Of a stretch of DNA of 64,000 bases, positions 36,701 through 47,849 are shown one piece after another (position 1 is the stretch's first letter; each line of letters starts with the position of its first letter). The notes beneath the pieces were generated by a model that did not search any database, was not told the DNA's origin, and worked only from the letters and a program-made list of their open reading frames with translations. Source of the stretch: Trichobilharzia regenti (taxonomy: Eukaryota; Platyhelminthes; Trematoda; Strigeidida; Schistosomatidae); contig OX235270.1 of the NCBI GenBank assembly GCA_944472135.2, forward strand, positions 144,351,632 to 144,415,631, written 5' to 3'. The position numbers and the translations under genes were made by a program.

Positions 36701-39700
36701 GTGCTTGAAACGCCATCCAGTTACTGACCCTGTATCACTGTGTTATATTGAATACACTTATCTAAAATGGAATTACCAATCCCCTATCCTGTGCTAGAGT
36801 GTTTATTCCGAAAATATCAAAACCAAACGGAACAGTAAAAGAATGTGTCCAGTGTCGAACACTGACAAGTATGCCGTATTCTGAACCCGTGGGTGATTTT
36901 TTTTATCAAAGCAGACCCATCCATGCTTTACTTTCTCATATTCGTTTTTTACCTGCATCCCATCCATCAGAACTATAGAGCCTGTGATTCTATAAGACAG
37001 ATCGATCTAGCTGATGCCTGCTGTAGTTACTACACAAATATTTGTTCCCTTATTAACTGGTTGGACTGAGACTATTCCGTAAAACTCACTAGGAAGTTCA
37101 AAAAACAACACATTAAAATTAAACATAGTAGTGAAACTATTGGCTATATCATAAATAAGAGATATAAGGATTTCTAATAAAGCAGGAATTAGGACTGCAT
37201 TTAAACCTGTAAACTCACTCAAGCTCTTTGGGCTAAAGAACCCTAGTGAACCAAACAGACTGTGAGATCAGCTGCACAGATCAGAGTCAATCAGATTGTC
37301 GAAACATACGAATTTAATGAAGTGTAGAATGATTGACCGCCTAAGTGAGAAACTGACATTGTGATGCATGCACTAACACACAATCGGGTGGCACAGAACT
37401 ACAGTTCTAACAACTAATATAATTAGCCGGAAGGAGAAGTTAGTCATCGAATTCACGCACTAACACATGCAATAGGAATGACTCAACGCAGGGGCTAGAG
37501 ATATAGAAAACATCACTGCCAATAAAATCAAACGATAAGGAATAATGATATGCACGCAGATTGAGACTAATGTGAGCACCTTAATATTATTATGAGCAAA
37601 ACTGTGTTCGAAACGTCATCAGTAAGCACAAAAACCTACACCACTGTTTTCACTCGATAAATCACTACACGATGGAATTGCACTTTACCACAGCACCTAA
37701 ACTTTATTCTTTTATCAACAGTTTGAAATGAGTTCTTCAGTTTCTTCAACATCAAAACGGCTTCAGGTAGCTGAAACTAAAACACTTACTGTTGCCGCAT
37801 TCTAACTGCAAATTTCATGCCTAAGCCATTATCCTTTATCAGGAATGATTATGATTCGGTATGCACTGAATGCCCCAGCTATTTCAGTCTGTGTTGATTC
37901 ATAGAATCACCAACGCTCATCTCTAGAGATCAAGGAAAGGAACTACGCCTATTGTAAGCTGGTCAAGTACTGAAATCCACATAGCATGATTCAATTAAGA
38001 AAAAAACACACACGTGTTTTGCATTGAACGATGTGACCGTGATTTATTCATGCTGAACACCGATACGTGCTGAGTGGAAAACAGTAATTATGTGTAAGTA
38101 GTCACCTTAGCCTTCACCCCTATCTACTATGCAAAACGACTTTCTGCATTAACATCTGTGAGCACAATCACATAGAAACATTCACAACAGCTATCAAGCA
38201 GTACACGCTGACTTACTTCACTTGATTACCACACATAACAGAGCTTTTAGCATTACATTTTGCGAATAGTAGCATAAAAATCCCCATTAAGTCACGTAAA
38301 AGAAGAGGTGTTCAGAGAAGAATTACTCTATTCAGAGATATCATTCTCAAGCTGTACAATCGCATACATACAGTACACTATCATAGCAACAAAAGGAATC
38401 TCTTCAACAATATATCACTAAAATCATAAGTTGTTGACAACAATTACGTTATGCAGAAAGCGATCGGCTACAAACTGAAATTAAATTAAATAAGTGAATT
38501 GAGTGACGCAACATATGTGATGAAAGGATTGAGTAGAGGTCAACTAGAATTTCAGGGTGGTCAAGTTAAGAACATTGTCATCAGCAGTGGAATTGTAGTA
38601 CCATGAAGGGTTAGAAATAACAACATAAAAAGGTTAGAATTTACAAAGCTTAACGTGCTAAGTGTTGACACAAATTAAGCTCATTGTAGGTTCGGTGACT
38701 GGGCAAACTCCTTCCGCACACATAGTTCACGATTTAACATTTGGATTGCACACAAAGGTTTCTTCAGTCACTGGACCTACAATAGGTTTGATTTGTCACA
38801 ACACTTAGTACTTAAGTTTCATCCTTCCCACAACTACAATTCTACTCCTCACTACACTGATCTTAACATGACCCCTTTCAAATTTTGCTGAGCTTTCTCT
38901 TGGGACCATAATTTGCAAAAACTAGAAAGGGATACCCAAGATGTGTGACTAAGTGAGACTTACTTCAAGCATTTAAATCCCCGTGGGATCTGGTTTTCAG
39001 GTCACTTAGAATCACATAAGTTATAAGCAAAACCGATGGGAATTTCGTAATATGTGTGCGTGACGACACTTAAGCTTGTCGCTTCTGACGTATCTCACTG
39101 ATGGAGGACACTTCAAGCAATTTTAGTGAAGCTCACAGGATGTTGTAGTGAAAATGTCTGCATTATTTATTTTCACTTTATCGTTCCTAGTAACACTTCG
39201 TCTACTCCCGCCTTATTCACTTATATACTTATCTATTTGATTACAACTTGGAATATGATACTTCAACGGCATTTTTACCACTCTGTCGTTGCTGCTTAGA
39301 TAAAAAAATAACTATATAATCCGTGTGAAAATCCATACTGTTTTGATTAACCAATTCTTCTGTGTGTGCCAAAAAAAATTTAATTTAATTCAGCAGTCAG
39401 GGACAACAAATAAAGTTGGCACTGAAATGCGAACAATACGAACAACACTGCAGTATGTTGTTGCAAGATGGTAGTTCGTATTTCCAACACTTACAGTATG
39501 ATGATAACCATGCAAGCCAGATGAAAATGTATAACAGTGCAACCAAACAAAGTGAGATATGTACATAAACGTGATTTGGTGGCTCAGGCCCCTGGTTTAC
39601 ATTACACTTTCTCTCTAAAGTATCTATCTCCCACATCAAATGCCGTTTAAGGTAAAGTGGTACAAGATTCCACTAGAGCAATAAATCTCCACCTTCTCTA

Positions 39701-41646
39701 TATATGTACCAGGAAATAGGATACTACTAGTTGTAAGTAGTCCACTAAAATTTCCTGAGTACAGAGGTGTAACAAGGGAATTTTCCAATCCGCAATCTAT
39801 TTTTCGATACTGCAGTGACTAAGCCATTAAACCACACTTGCAACGGATATAAAAAGACCGGCAACATGTAACACAATGCGGTACATAAAAAGGTTAAGGG
39901 CCTACGACAACTGATCACCTTTACCACTTTGAGCCGTCTTCTCAGCCACCTGAAAAATAAGTTTACGAGGCGATTAATTAGAAAATCATACTTAATAATT
40001 AATAAAAAATTAGTTTAACACTGTATTATATCTATATCTACTTTAACTAAATATATTTGGTTTTCGTTTCACATATAAAAATTTTAGATACGGAGACCAC
40101 AATTATGCGTCAGTTGCAGCGTCGCTTACTAATTCACGCACAAAGCTTACTTCGCGCATCACAATTTGCTGCAGAAATAGATTGGTAAGTTCAATTTTTC
40201 TACCTTTTATCCACTCTGACAACTTTCCGAAACCAAATGACGCCAAGCAGATTCATAAAGTAGTAATTTGACAGAATGTGTCGAACTAACCATAACACAC
40301 TGATACGGACATGTGGCTATACTTAAAATGCCATGACTGGTCATCATTAATAAACAAGAGGTTTTACATTTCCAGTAAGTTAAAGTGAGGCAGACACGGA
40401 ATGCTAAAGCAGTGGGTGCAACTAACTTCAACTATTCATAATCTCGAATTAAGATAAACATTTACAAATCGTAAGGTATTTTGCTGATGAGCTGACAGAA
40501 CAATTTATTCAACGTAATCATAAAAATCTCCCAATTACAAGACATACAAACCATCGTTTACGTATGCAAAAGACTGGGATAGTGAAACTCCATAAGTCAC
40601 TTTACTTAAGTCATTTACCAATAGAAAATACAGTATCATAGCCACTACTTTCCTGAGTCGGGCTACATTTCAGCGGTTGACATATCATGAGTGACCGACA
40701 GTACTCATTGTGTAGCTCAAGATTCATGTGACTATAATGATTAATCAACAATCTACAGGCGCTTGAGGTGGGCACAGATATGCACTACATCCAACAGCCA
40801 AAATGAGAAGTTAACCAACTTAGAATCCTTATTGCGTCACCAACCTAGCAACCATGAACATGGTAGCCAGCTGTTAGTTGTTTTTTTCCAACACATAAAT
40901 CCAGATCAATCGTATATAGGGCAGATTTAATAAGCGTGAATATTTTTGTACTACAGTCGCAAAAATGAGCAATACAAATACCGCAATTATGCCTTTGTTT
41001 CAGTCTATGCTCACTTGCGATAGCTGCTAAGTCTAAGGACTGGAAAAAACCGAAGTTAGCAGAAAACGATTTAATACACATCCGTTCTGGGCGTCACCCA
41101 ATACAAGAAACGCGATGCAAAAGCATTATCAAGAATTCATTCTACGCAGATGCTTCGAATCACAGAATCACCTTCCTTACTGGACCAAATGGTAGTGGAA
41201 AAAGCACATACATGAATCAGGTAAGACTAACTTTTGCATTAATCAAACAGACTAAGAAAGTGATGAATATAATCTATATATCAACGTAATGCTTCTCACA
41301 CAAGTGGTTAACACCATAGGCGGTATTAGCTTATAAGATAGACAAGAACGTTCAGAACTCATCACTTCAGAGAAAAAATATCTAGTCACTTTCACTTGGA
41401 GAGAACAGAGATACAGAATACACAGACTCACGTAAGACTCCCCGAAGTATAGTCAACAAAGTAGCCTCATCAAAATGGTTTTAGAGACCATATCAATTCC
41501 CAGCTGGGAGGAACAATCTGCACCTTAATACACACGTCAGGGCAGTAATTACAGTTCTCTTCGTGACAACTGTATTTGTAGAAAATGAAAACAAGAGATC
41601 CTGAGAGGAACCTTACCAACGAATTTGCTACAATTTGATCGTACAA

Positions 41647-41709
<63 letters not shown>

Positions 41710-42946
41710 ATGATAACTGCTTCGCTACCTAAAGTATGCTGTGGTGTGTAAATTTGAACACGTCAGACTGTAAAACAGGAGATGAAAAGAAGTTTTGACA
41801 GGGATCCATAAAGTTGCTATTAATACAAGCTTAAGATAAGAGAGGCAAACAGTCAAGCTCCAGAGTGAATTACACGACCTCACTGCATTTCAATTACGGT
41901 CCCTTACTCAACTTAGTTCCGCCAAATATATTATATATTACCGACTCCAATATTCGTGTTTCAGTCCTTAACTTAATTTGACTATTTGGACTTACTTACT
42001 TACTGAAACTAGGCCCTGCACATCGAATAGGATTGTATTAACATTAACAAATTTAGGCTCTGATAACTGTTTACGAAACATTTCTGCATGCTACAGTTTA
42101 TTATTTCGTTCTCTTGTAGATCGCCTTAATAATATACCTCACACAAATAGGAAGTTATGTACCAGCTGAGGAGGCAGTTATTTCACCACTTGACGCAATA
42201 TACATACTCACAGGTACAGGTTCCGAGAAGGAAGATGATTGTTCAGCGTACATATCGGCTCTTCACTCAGTGTCCGTTGCTTTAAGAACACCAACAAAGA
42301 GAACACTCCTGGTGATGGATGAGTTCGCTAGTGTAATTGACAAGGTATTCTGCGTGATTAGTATCTTGCTTAATTACTTTTAAACCGTGTTTTAGTTGGA
42401 ACTTAATGCACTTACAACAGCCATAGTTGAATTCCTCCTAAACCTTGGAGAATGTCCGTTTGCTGTCATAGCCACCCACAACTATGGAATTTTGAAACAC
42501 TTTCAAGTGTCTGGACCACGAGTACAGTACTTGGTAAGTCGCTACGATTAAATAAAACTGACTTCTTACCACATTAAGACAATGAAGACGACAACTCATG
42601 AAGGGAAATTGCTATGTCTGTACAAAGTTACTAACGGCATAACCTCAGAGAGCGAAGCAATTGCAATAGCCAAGAATATTGGACTTCCACTAGGAGTAAT
42701 AGAAAGAGCACTGGAACTGAGGAATTCTCCAGGTGTAATGAATGTCAAATTTGTGCAACCCAGAATTAAAAAGTAAGTTTTCACAAATAAGCTTAATTTT
42801 TCAGAGTGAAAAAAGCGATGAAGATACTGCGAATAAATATTGCCAATAATAATACCACGCTACTGGAGAATATGCAAAATTTATTTTGCCGTCATCGTCA
42901 TCGTCGAAGGCTTAAACTGAAGAATGATAGTCGGTCATCTCATTAA
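21702..42946 (+). CDS. MSH5: MSH5, meiotic MutS homologue (19 exons)
   Basis: MSH5 pairs with MSH4 to form a nuclear clamp that stabilises crossover intermediates in meiosis. Exons: 21702-21882, 21911-21982, 22011-22088, 22121-22242, 22276-22385, 22422-22543, 22573-22756, 24938-24986, 25026-25233, 25948-26057, 26129-26203, 27579-27624, 27671-27712, 40088-40184, 41004-41220, 42120-42344, 42396-42533, 42579-42772, 42805-42946. They sum to 2412 nt, an exact 803-codon frame plus stop. Family landmarks appear in order: LRALGGLVFK in the connector, RRLDAVEFLLEY at the lever entry, CGLIYFPMVGYLLKIP, GRHPI, Walker A GPNGSGKS (559-566), SYVPAEEAVISPLDAIY, Walker B LLVMDEF (638-639 DE), and ATHN (H674). 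The mismatch-binding domain is absent, as in MSH5 generally. The GxGT stretch after DEF is replaced by ASVI. Small splice boundaries (exons 2-5, 8, 9) are inferred from frame and family match; the start is the first ATG before the aligned N-terminus. Confidence 0.88.
22757..24937. other. MSH5 intron 7, no feature recognised
   Basis: Open frames such as 23661-23951 and 23319-23516 carry no known motif, and no repeat end was identified in this 2.2-kb intron. Confidence 0.4.
26640..27210 (-). mobile_element. decayed RTE-like LINE 3' end in MSH5 intron 11
   Basis: This stretch aligns with the minus-strand RTE copy at 30240-30720: the block around TTTACCTAGGTTTCTGAGTA and the one reading CATGTCTCACAGCCATTGAG mark the C-terminal coding region. 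No open frame remains. The insertion sits wholly inside an intron. Confidence 0.6.
28260..28445 (+). pseudogene. small RTE reverse-transcriptase fragment
   Basis: The phrase KPGRAAGYNEVIPEV corresponds to the conserved start of the RTE reverse transcriptase (GKAAGPGGMTPEVF in the copy at 30072-32137). It is followed by a short matching helix region. It abuts the next RTE and belongs to the second RTE subfamily. Confidence 0.5.
28456..30068 (+). mobile_element. RTE-like LINE, 5'-truncated, young copy
   Basis: This copy starts within the linker before the reverse transcriptase and runs to the 3' tail of A/T trinucleotides at 30050-30068. It is nearly identical to 50960-52560. The frame 28528-29028 holds GKAPGPDGIPAEALK, GDLSQCKNWRGIMLLS, EQAGFRRNKSCIDQI and FGKAFDSVDRQVIW. 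It then breaks at a stop at about 29026, at a TGA at 29203-29205 and at small shifts. The catalytic FADD reads FTDD here (near 29240). It lies inside MSH5 intron 13, in the same direction as the gene. Confidence 0.8.
30072..32137 (-). mobile_element. RTE-like LINE (second subfamily), internally deleted
   Basis: Read on the minus strand from 32137, the copy enters in the endonuclease (VVLAGDFNAQVGKL near 32080) and has one stop at about 32010. It then gives an open frame 31942-30683 of 419 codons with TQIDHIAISYRWRG, TDHALVRARV and GKAAGPGGMTPEVF. After GGDSLLNAL it jumps straight to RFAPAKCKMMLQDW, so all catalytic reverse-transcriptase blocks including the ADD box are deleted. The C-terminus and 3' UTR follow to 30072, tail to tail with the RTE ending at 30068. 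It forms a long inverted repeat with 32160-33065. Confidence 0.8.
32138..33065 (+). mobile_element. RTE-like LINE 3' end (second subfamily), inverted partner
   Basis: This is the 3' part of the same element, in + orientation. The frame 32164-32874 reads MMLQDWTTSTPSLKIG onward through FTYLGSTISPNGLI and RCLRSISRVKC, followed by the 3' UTR to about 33065. It matches the complement of 30072-30990 with only scattered differences. The boundary at 32138-32165 contains the 11-bp inverted repeat CATCTTGCATT...AATGCAAGATG. Confidence 0.8.
33240..35665 (+). mobile_element. decayed RTE-like LINE (first subfamily)
   Basis: The alignment to the RTE at 50050-52560 runs from the endonuclease (near 33360: a frame matching NENRELFSDFCAFN; KSRSGADVCSDD near 33550) through the reverse transcriptase (near 34590: QQQSGFRGEQIMC; 34860-34930: GVKQGNLLSSMIFLTV). 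It ends at 35630-35665 in the conserved CCCATGTTCTACTTGG. Many stops and shifts show that it is older than the copies at 28456 and 49009. It lies in MSH5 intron 13. Confidence 0.7.
35699..36174. mobile_element. short DNA-transposon-like element with about 108-bp terminal inverted repeats
   Basis: Left bases 35699-35807 (GATATTCATTACAATAAAGG at the outer end) match the complement of 36066-36174 (outer end GATATTCATTATAATAAAGG) over about 108 bp with a few differences. The interior of about 260 bp has on the minus strand a 67-codon frame (36087-35884). That frame starts inside the right arm and includes a hydrophobic run near VVIPLIFGLVVFIIVLTF. No transposase is present, so the element would be non-autonomous. 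It lies in MSH5 intron 13 directly after an RTE end. Confidence 0.7.
36340..37700. repeat. pair of strongly diverged direct repeats
   Basis: About 36480-36730 and 37350-37630 share a series of blocks in the same order: a GCATTCACT/GCATGCACT segment, GTAAATCATCGAAT/GTTAGTCATCGAAT, and TTATGAG...GAAACG(T/C)CATC. The last block also occurs in the palindromic element at 14981-15746. They are probably old copies of one non-coding mobile element. Confidence 0.35.
38658..38808. mobile_element. 151-bp miniature inverted-repeat element
   Basis: The outer 45 bases are inverted copies: left CTAAGTGTTGACACAAATTA with TCATTGTAGGTTCGGTGACT faces the complement of 38808-38766. The interior has no frame. 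The size and structure fit a MITE; no target duplication was identified with certainty. Confidence 0.55.
38809..40087. other. rest of MSH5 intron 13, no feature recognised
   Basis: The frames at 39397-39639 and 39745-39927 are short and have no motif. No repeat was identified. Confidence 0.35.
41651..41706. repeat. (AT)28 microsatellite in MSH5 intron 15
   Basis: A perfect run of AT dinucleotides lies between exons 15 and 16. Confidence 0.95.
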
Positions 42947-43161
42947 TGAAAATAACTAATAATAGTACGGTCTTTTTGGCTTATAACCCGATTACTTTAT
43001 TCATTCAGTGCTTGTTTACAGAAAAGTTTTCGAAAACCTGAATGGGTTATTGCAATTAGTTATACTGGCAACACATCATAAAAAAATAAGTCTCAAAATA
43101 ATTATAATAATAACAATAATAATGATCAGGGGGGCATATTGTACAGGGGTGATAAGTTATT
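42947..43161. other. 215-bp shared 3' region between MSH5 and the CLK kinase
   Basis: Two convergent genes end here. No canonical AATAAA was seen on either strand at a convincing distance. A/T-rich runs such as 43095-43122 are present. Confidence 0.5.
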
Positions 43162-44859
43162 TCAAATGTGAAATGAAAGAATAAAAGGATGTTCTAAGGC
43201 TTTTGAACAGGTAATTCGTTCAGTCGGAATGTACATAAGCATTTCTTTAACAAGATCAAAAGCTAGGCGTTTGTAACGATCGAAACTAGAAAACCAGTAT
43301 TCTCCCAAAGGCTTTAATGCTCTCCTGACATAACGAGACTCAGATGAAGTGGGTGACCAATCTAACCGACCATGGCGGAAATATCTTCGTCGACGAGATG
43401 CTTTTGTCATACACTTAGGAAGCGTTCCTAGCACACGTTCCATCATAGCTAGGTGTTCCAGATTATCATGTGTCATAAAAAGGCACCGTCCCGTTACAAG
43501 TTCAAACAGAATACATCCTACAGACCACACGTCGGCCGACCGACTCCAGCCAAGCTCCATCACGACTTCAGGTGCACGATAATGCCGAGTTTGAATAGTG
43601 GTTGAGTGGTGGTCATTGTCGAAGGTAGCTGACCCAAAATCTATAACTTTTATATATGGATGACGTATTCTCCGAACAGTTTTGCCACGATGATTATCAA
43701 ATACTTCGTCGTAACTACCATCAACAAACAAAATATTTTCAGGTTTGAGATCTGTATGTGTAAGCTTATTTCGATGCAAAAATGCAACAGCTTCACAAAT
43801 TTGTCGGGTAATTATTGCACATTGTTCAATAGGATAGGGCTCATAACCATTTTCCTCAAGAAACGTGAAAACACTTGGACCAAGCAGAGGAAAAACAATA
43901 TAAAAGTGATCATGCCACTCGAAAAAGTCTATTGATGATATGCAGTGAGACCGATTCTTTGCATCTAGTCTTGCAATTGATTCTAAGACTTCAAGCTCAT
44001 GACGAGCAGCATCAATGTAATCACTCTGAGGTTTAAGAGCCTTTACAGCCGTCAAGGAATTTGTGTATAAGTCAAAACATTCAAAAACTTGCCCGTAGCT
44101 ACCCTCTCCTAGTATCTTCTCCACACGAAAACGTCGCTTGATAACCTCACCGACTGGTACAATAGCAGATGGCTTGCGTTTGTGTCGCTCATGGCTAACT
44201 TTTCTTCGTGCCTTCTCATCGCGACGTTTCTCTTCTCTCTTCCGACGAGCTACCTGCTTGTTATCTTTGTCAGGAAGCCTCGGAGAACCAGGAAGTCGCC
44301 CATTACGTAACTGACGATGCCTTGAATGTCCGTCGATGCTTGAACTACGCTGACGTTCTCGCTTAGTTGGGTGGTCAGGATGTTTGGCAACGTGACTACG
44401 AGTGACACCACTGCGAGAGGAGCTGCTAGAATGGTCCCGAGGACGGCCCTCATCACCAGAGATACGTTTTGCCTTACAGGTACCCGTTGTGTGATTGCAA
44501 TTAGGAAGTGATACATGGGAACTATGCTTCCGCCTGAACCAACGGGGATAAAAACAATCACAGACTCAGTGACATATAACAAAAATACGAAACAATCGAA
44601 AAGTCAAAAGTTTATATGTGTACCTTTTGCTACGTGCTGGAATGCGAGGTTTTTTAGGGTTAGAACATCCATAACCGGAAGAGGCCTTCTCAGATGTACT
44701 GGAACGCTTACGCTGACTGATTGATGAAGACGATGAAGAGAAGACAGAGTCAGTCGCATATCTGGTTTCCTTATTCCTGAACCGTGAGTTGAAACAACAA
44801 CGATGATTGCTTTTGGACCGCCAATTACGACTCGCAGAGTCGCCCTCCCGTAAACCCAT
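43162..44859 (-). CDS. CLK: CLK/LAMMER dual-specificity protein kinase (2 exons)
   Basis: CLK kinases are nuclear enzymes that phosphorylate SR splicing factors. Exon 1 is 44859-44624 and exon 2 is 44533-43162, joined across a 90-nt intron (donor GTACAC, acceptor TTGGTTCAG). The frame is 535 codons. Residues 1-210 are rich in S, R and K, including a serine run and RS-like pairs, as in CLK N-termini. The kinase domain is at about 210-535: GEGSYGQV (221-228), the ATP lysine K243, helix C E258, HTDLKPEN with catalytic D340, DFG at 377-379, and HYRAPEV. The family signature EHLAMMERVLG is at 438-448. All catalytic residues are present. The first in-frame ATG is at 44859; an upstream extension lacks an ATG. 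It faces MSH5 tail to tail. Confidence 0.9.
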
Positions 44860-45014
44860 AATCAAAAATAGCGCAATTCCACCTGGTACCAAAATGGGTA
44901 CCGAAAACTGTTGTAAACAAACCGAACAAACCCAATAAAAGTGAAATTAGGGATGACAATGGCCATATAAATTGGTCTGCTTTATTGACTTGTATTAATA
45001 CTGACATAAGACTG

Positions 45015-45041
45015 TTATATATATCTATATATATATATATG
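45015..45041. repeat. AT-rich microsatellite
   Basis: Imperfect (TA)n upstream of CLK exon 1, at the edge of the old RTE. Confidence 0.7.
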
Positions 45042-45047
45042 TGAATG

Positions 45048-46781
45048 TGTGAGCGATATCATATGACGGTCTGATCCATCTCCTGTTATCTCCCACATAC
45101 TTGTTGAACTATAAGTTCTCAACAAGTTTGATCTCATAGTTTCTTGTCACTAACTCTCCTTATCTTGAAAATGGAACGAAGGCAGTCATTGATAAAAGTC
45201 CGAAATAGCCTGTTGGAAATACTTTACGCGATTCGCCTGCCAATTTTCTTACTCTTATAGAAGAACTGACTCACCAGGCGTTGATGTTGAAAATCTGAAT
45301 CTTGTCGTATGTGCTGAGTGACAGCAGAAGATTTCCAAACTTGTTTCAGATTGATGAGGGCATATCTTGCCTTTCCGATTCTGACTGGCTCTGACATCTT
45401 CCGTTCCGCTGGCTGTGGTCGAGGCGGTGCTTCTTAGCCAGATGAGTGAATGGAGTAACCCTTGTCAAATCTATCCCGTTGATGGTCTTTGTTGGTGTCC
45501 GTCGGTTATCTTGATCACCTTCATCTCGACCTCCTGTATGGTCACGCCTTGTCTTCGCCACCAGCCTCTTTAGCCAGTTTGTCGCTTTTTTCCTGGAGTC
45601 TTCTTGCCTTCTCTGTCCGCACAGTCTGACGTATAATCCAGCCGAATCCACCTAGGAATATCACCATTGGTAGTAGTTGTCAGCTAACCATGTCCTACTT
45701 CTGTATTCACTTCAGTAGCGTCCCTGTGTTTTCCTTTTTGGATCAATTGAGACGTCGCATGTGGCTCTAGTTGAGTGAGGATGGTAAGGATTTGAGGCAC
45801 TCCTAAGTGTTGGAGCGGCTCCCAAATCACTTCTCGGTCAACAATGTCTGTCGAAGGCTTTCTCGAAGCCAGTGAAATCAAAGTAGATGTTTGGCTGCTC
45901 CTTCATGCTTTGTTCGATGTTGATGCGTAGAGTTGCGGTTTGATCAGCACTACATGATTTCCCTTCCTGAATCCAACTTGTTCCATGCTGGTGGGGTTTT
46001 GCATCTACTACACCTTTTGTTCCCTCTAGGATAACGTGACTTAGTGCTTTACTTTGCGTGGACAATAGCATTATTCTACGCCAGTTCTTGCAGAGTGGGA
46101 TGCAAGTCAGACTTCGCTGGTAGCTTGACGAGGTAGCCAGCCTTTCTCCCAACCAGTAGGCAGCCTTCGTACCTTCCTTCCAAACGTTTAGCAATAATGA
46201 ATCCAGAATGCCTACCTCAGCCTCTGGGGCAATTTCCAGTGCTTTGGGACGAATTTCATCCGGTCCTCCTATCTTTCGACAGGTTTTCAGTAGCTTGATC
46301 GCATTCGGGATTTCCGCATTCCTTGGAGGATGGGTGTGTGCTATCAGGCAGTTCTGTGCATGCTGTTGACGGAGGTGGTATCTCTGGGCGAGTTGCAGGG
46401 ACGGTCGATTCAAGAGTCGTGTGAAGTGATCGCGCCTCATTTTGTCTCCCTCTTTGGTATGTAGGTTCTCTTGAACATCTTTCATTGGTGTCGTCATCTG
46501 GGTTCATCTCTTCCTGGATAAAGGCTTGCTTATCCGGAATAGACGTCTGAGTTCTCTTTTACCTGTGGCTGACCTGTTCTGCTTCCGTTTTCAGTGTGTC
46601 GTAGAATTGTCTCTTGACTTTCCTAGCAATCCTCTGTAACTATTCCATTATTCACTGTAGTGTACATTGCTGTGGATTTAGCTCATCCTTCTTTTGTCCA
46701 TGTTTGGATTGAATCATTTTCTCCTGCATCATCCTCCTCTCCTCGATTAGCTTCTACGTACTCGTTCACAGCCACTCCCAG
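45048..46781 (-). mobile_element. 3' half of an old RTE-like LINE, split by the LTR element
   Basis: On the minus strand from 46781 down, the alignment with the RTE at 50600-52330 covers the linker, the reverse transcriptase and the C-terminal region. The linker includes EANRGEEDDA-like codons near 46750. The reverse transcriptase includes GGPDEIRPKALEIAPE near 46250 and a FTGFEKAFD block near 45860. A frame of 219 codons (46497-45838) survives. The 5' half of the same copy lies at 54511-55710, on the other side of the LTR element. The end near 45048 is judged by loss of alignment. Confidence 0.7.
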
Positions 46782-47139
46782 TGTCAGCCACGTCTCATAA
46801 ACCGTTAATGCCCAGCTCTTGCTACGCTGGGACTCACGCTGTTCCTCGAAGCTTCTCAGAAACGCTTAGTACAAACGGACGAAAATACCAGAACCCAGTT
46901 TTGCGACTCGAGAATTATTTATTCTAACACCAACATATAGCCAATGTACAACTAAGGTCTATGAACAAATACTACGATATAGAATCACAATATTACTTCT
47001 GACGGTTTACTGCTGACTTCTTTCTGAACAGCGACCGATGAGACGATGGCTGTCGTATTGATGCCTCCGCGAAAATTGGGGAAGTTGGTTTTGGGCAAAC
47101 AACCATGAATTGATCGTTCAATCTCCAACTACATTGACA
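46782..47139 (-). repeat. downstream (3') LTR of copy A
   Basis: 358 bp, beginning TGTCAGCC and ending ATTGACA on the + strand. It carries the variants CGTCTCATAA, GCTGGGACTC and GTTCCTCGAAG, which it shares with the downstream LTR of copy B. Confidence 0.9.
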
Positions 47140-47849
47140 CTCCCGGCAAAATAAGGATCCATCCCTTTTTTCCATCACGACCAAAACACGTTGACTTGGA
47201 TGCCATTGCGAGAACCTGGGTCACACGGACATAGCTGAAATGGAAAACAAACAGAAAAGCCAACACACCACAAGCATACTCACAGCACAATCTCAGACAT
47301 TAATGATGACCTGCGCCTTCCAGCTAAAGACATCCTCTTGACACATCCTTTTGCAACACAATCTCCACTTGCTAGAATGACTCTTGCAGAATGCAAAGTG
47401 ACCATGGCAGGACCTCACGATACTCTACGCTCATCCTCTTATCTACTCACTGCCAATTACCACTGCAACCGCTTGTCACTCATTCTGCCTCAATTCTAGT
47501 AACGGTGACGCATGCGAGCCTCAGTTGTTTACACTCCCGCTCCCCGGCGTGTGGGACCACAGCTAACAATTATCTCCGTATGTATTTCATTCTCAGCAAT
47601 AGCCTAGCCTCCCCGGCGTATATGACCCATCTGATGTCTTTAACATCAATCAATTCATTCACGGATGTAGAAGACAATAAACAACTTCAGAAGTAATCAC
47701 GACGAAAATTTTAACAAAATTATGCAATAACAACAAGGTACGAAAAAACGAGTAAACACAGTGAATCCAAAAAACACCAATTGATATGACACACCACACA
47801 AATATACAAACAGTACACACAAACTCGCAGATCGTGTCTCGATGGAATT

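Noticed and set aside
44250..44582. 110-codon minus-strand frame with hydrophobic content
   Set aside because: Out of phase with the CLK exon that covers it, and it crosses the 90-nt intron.
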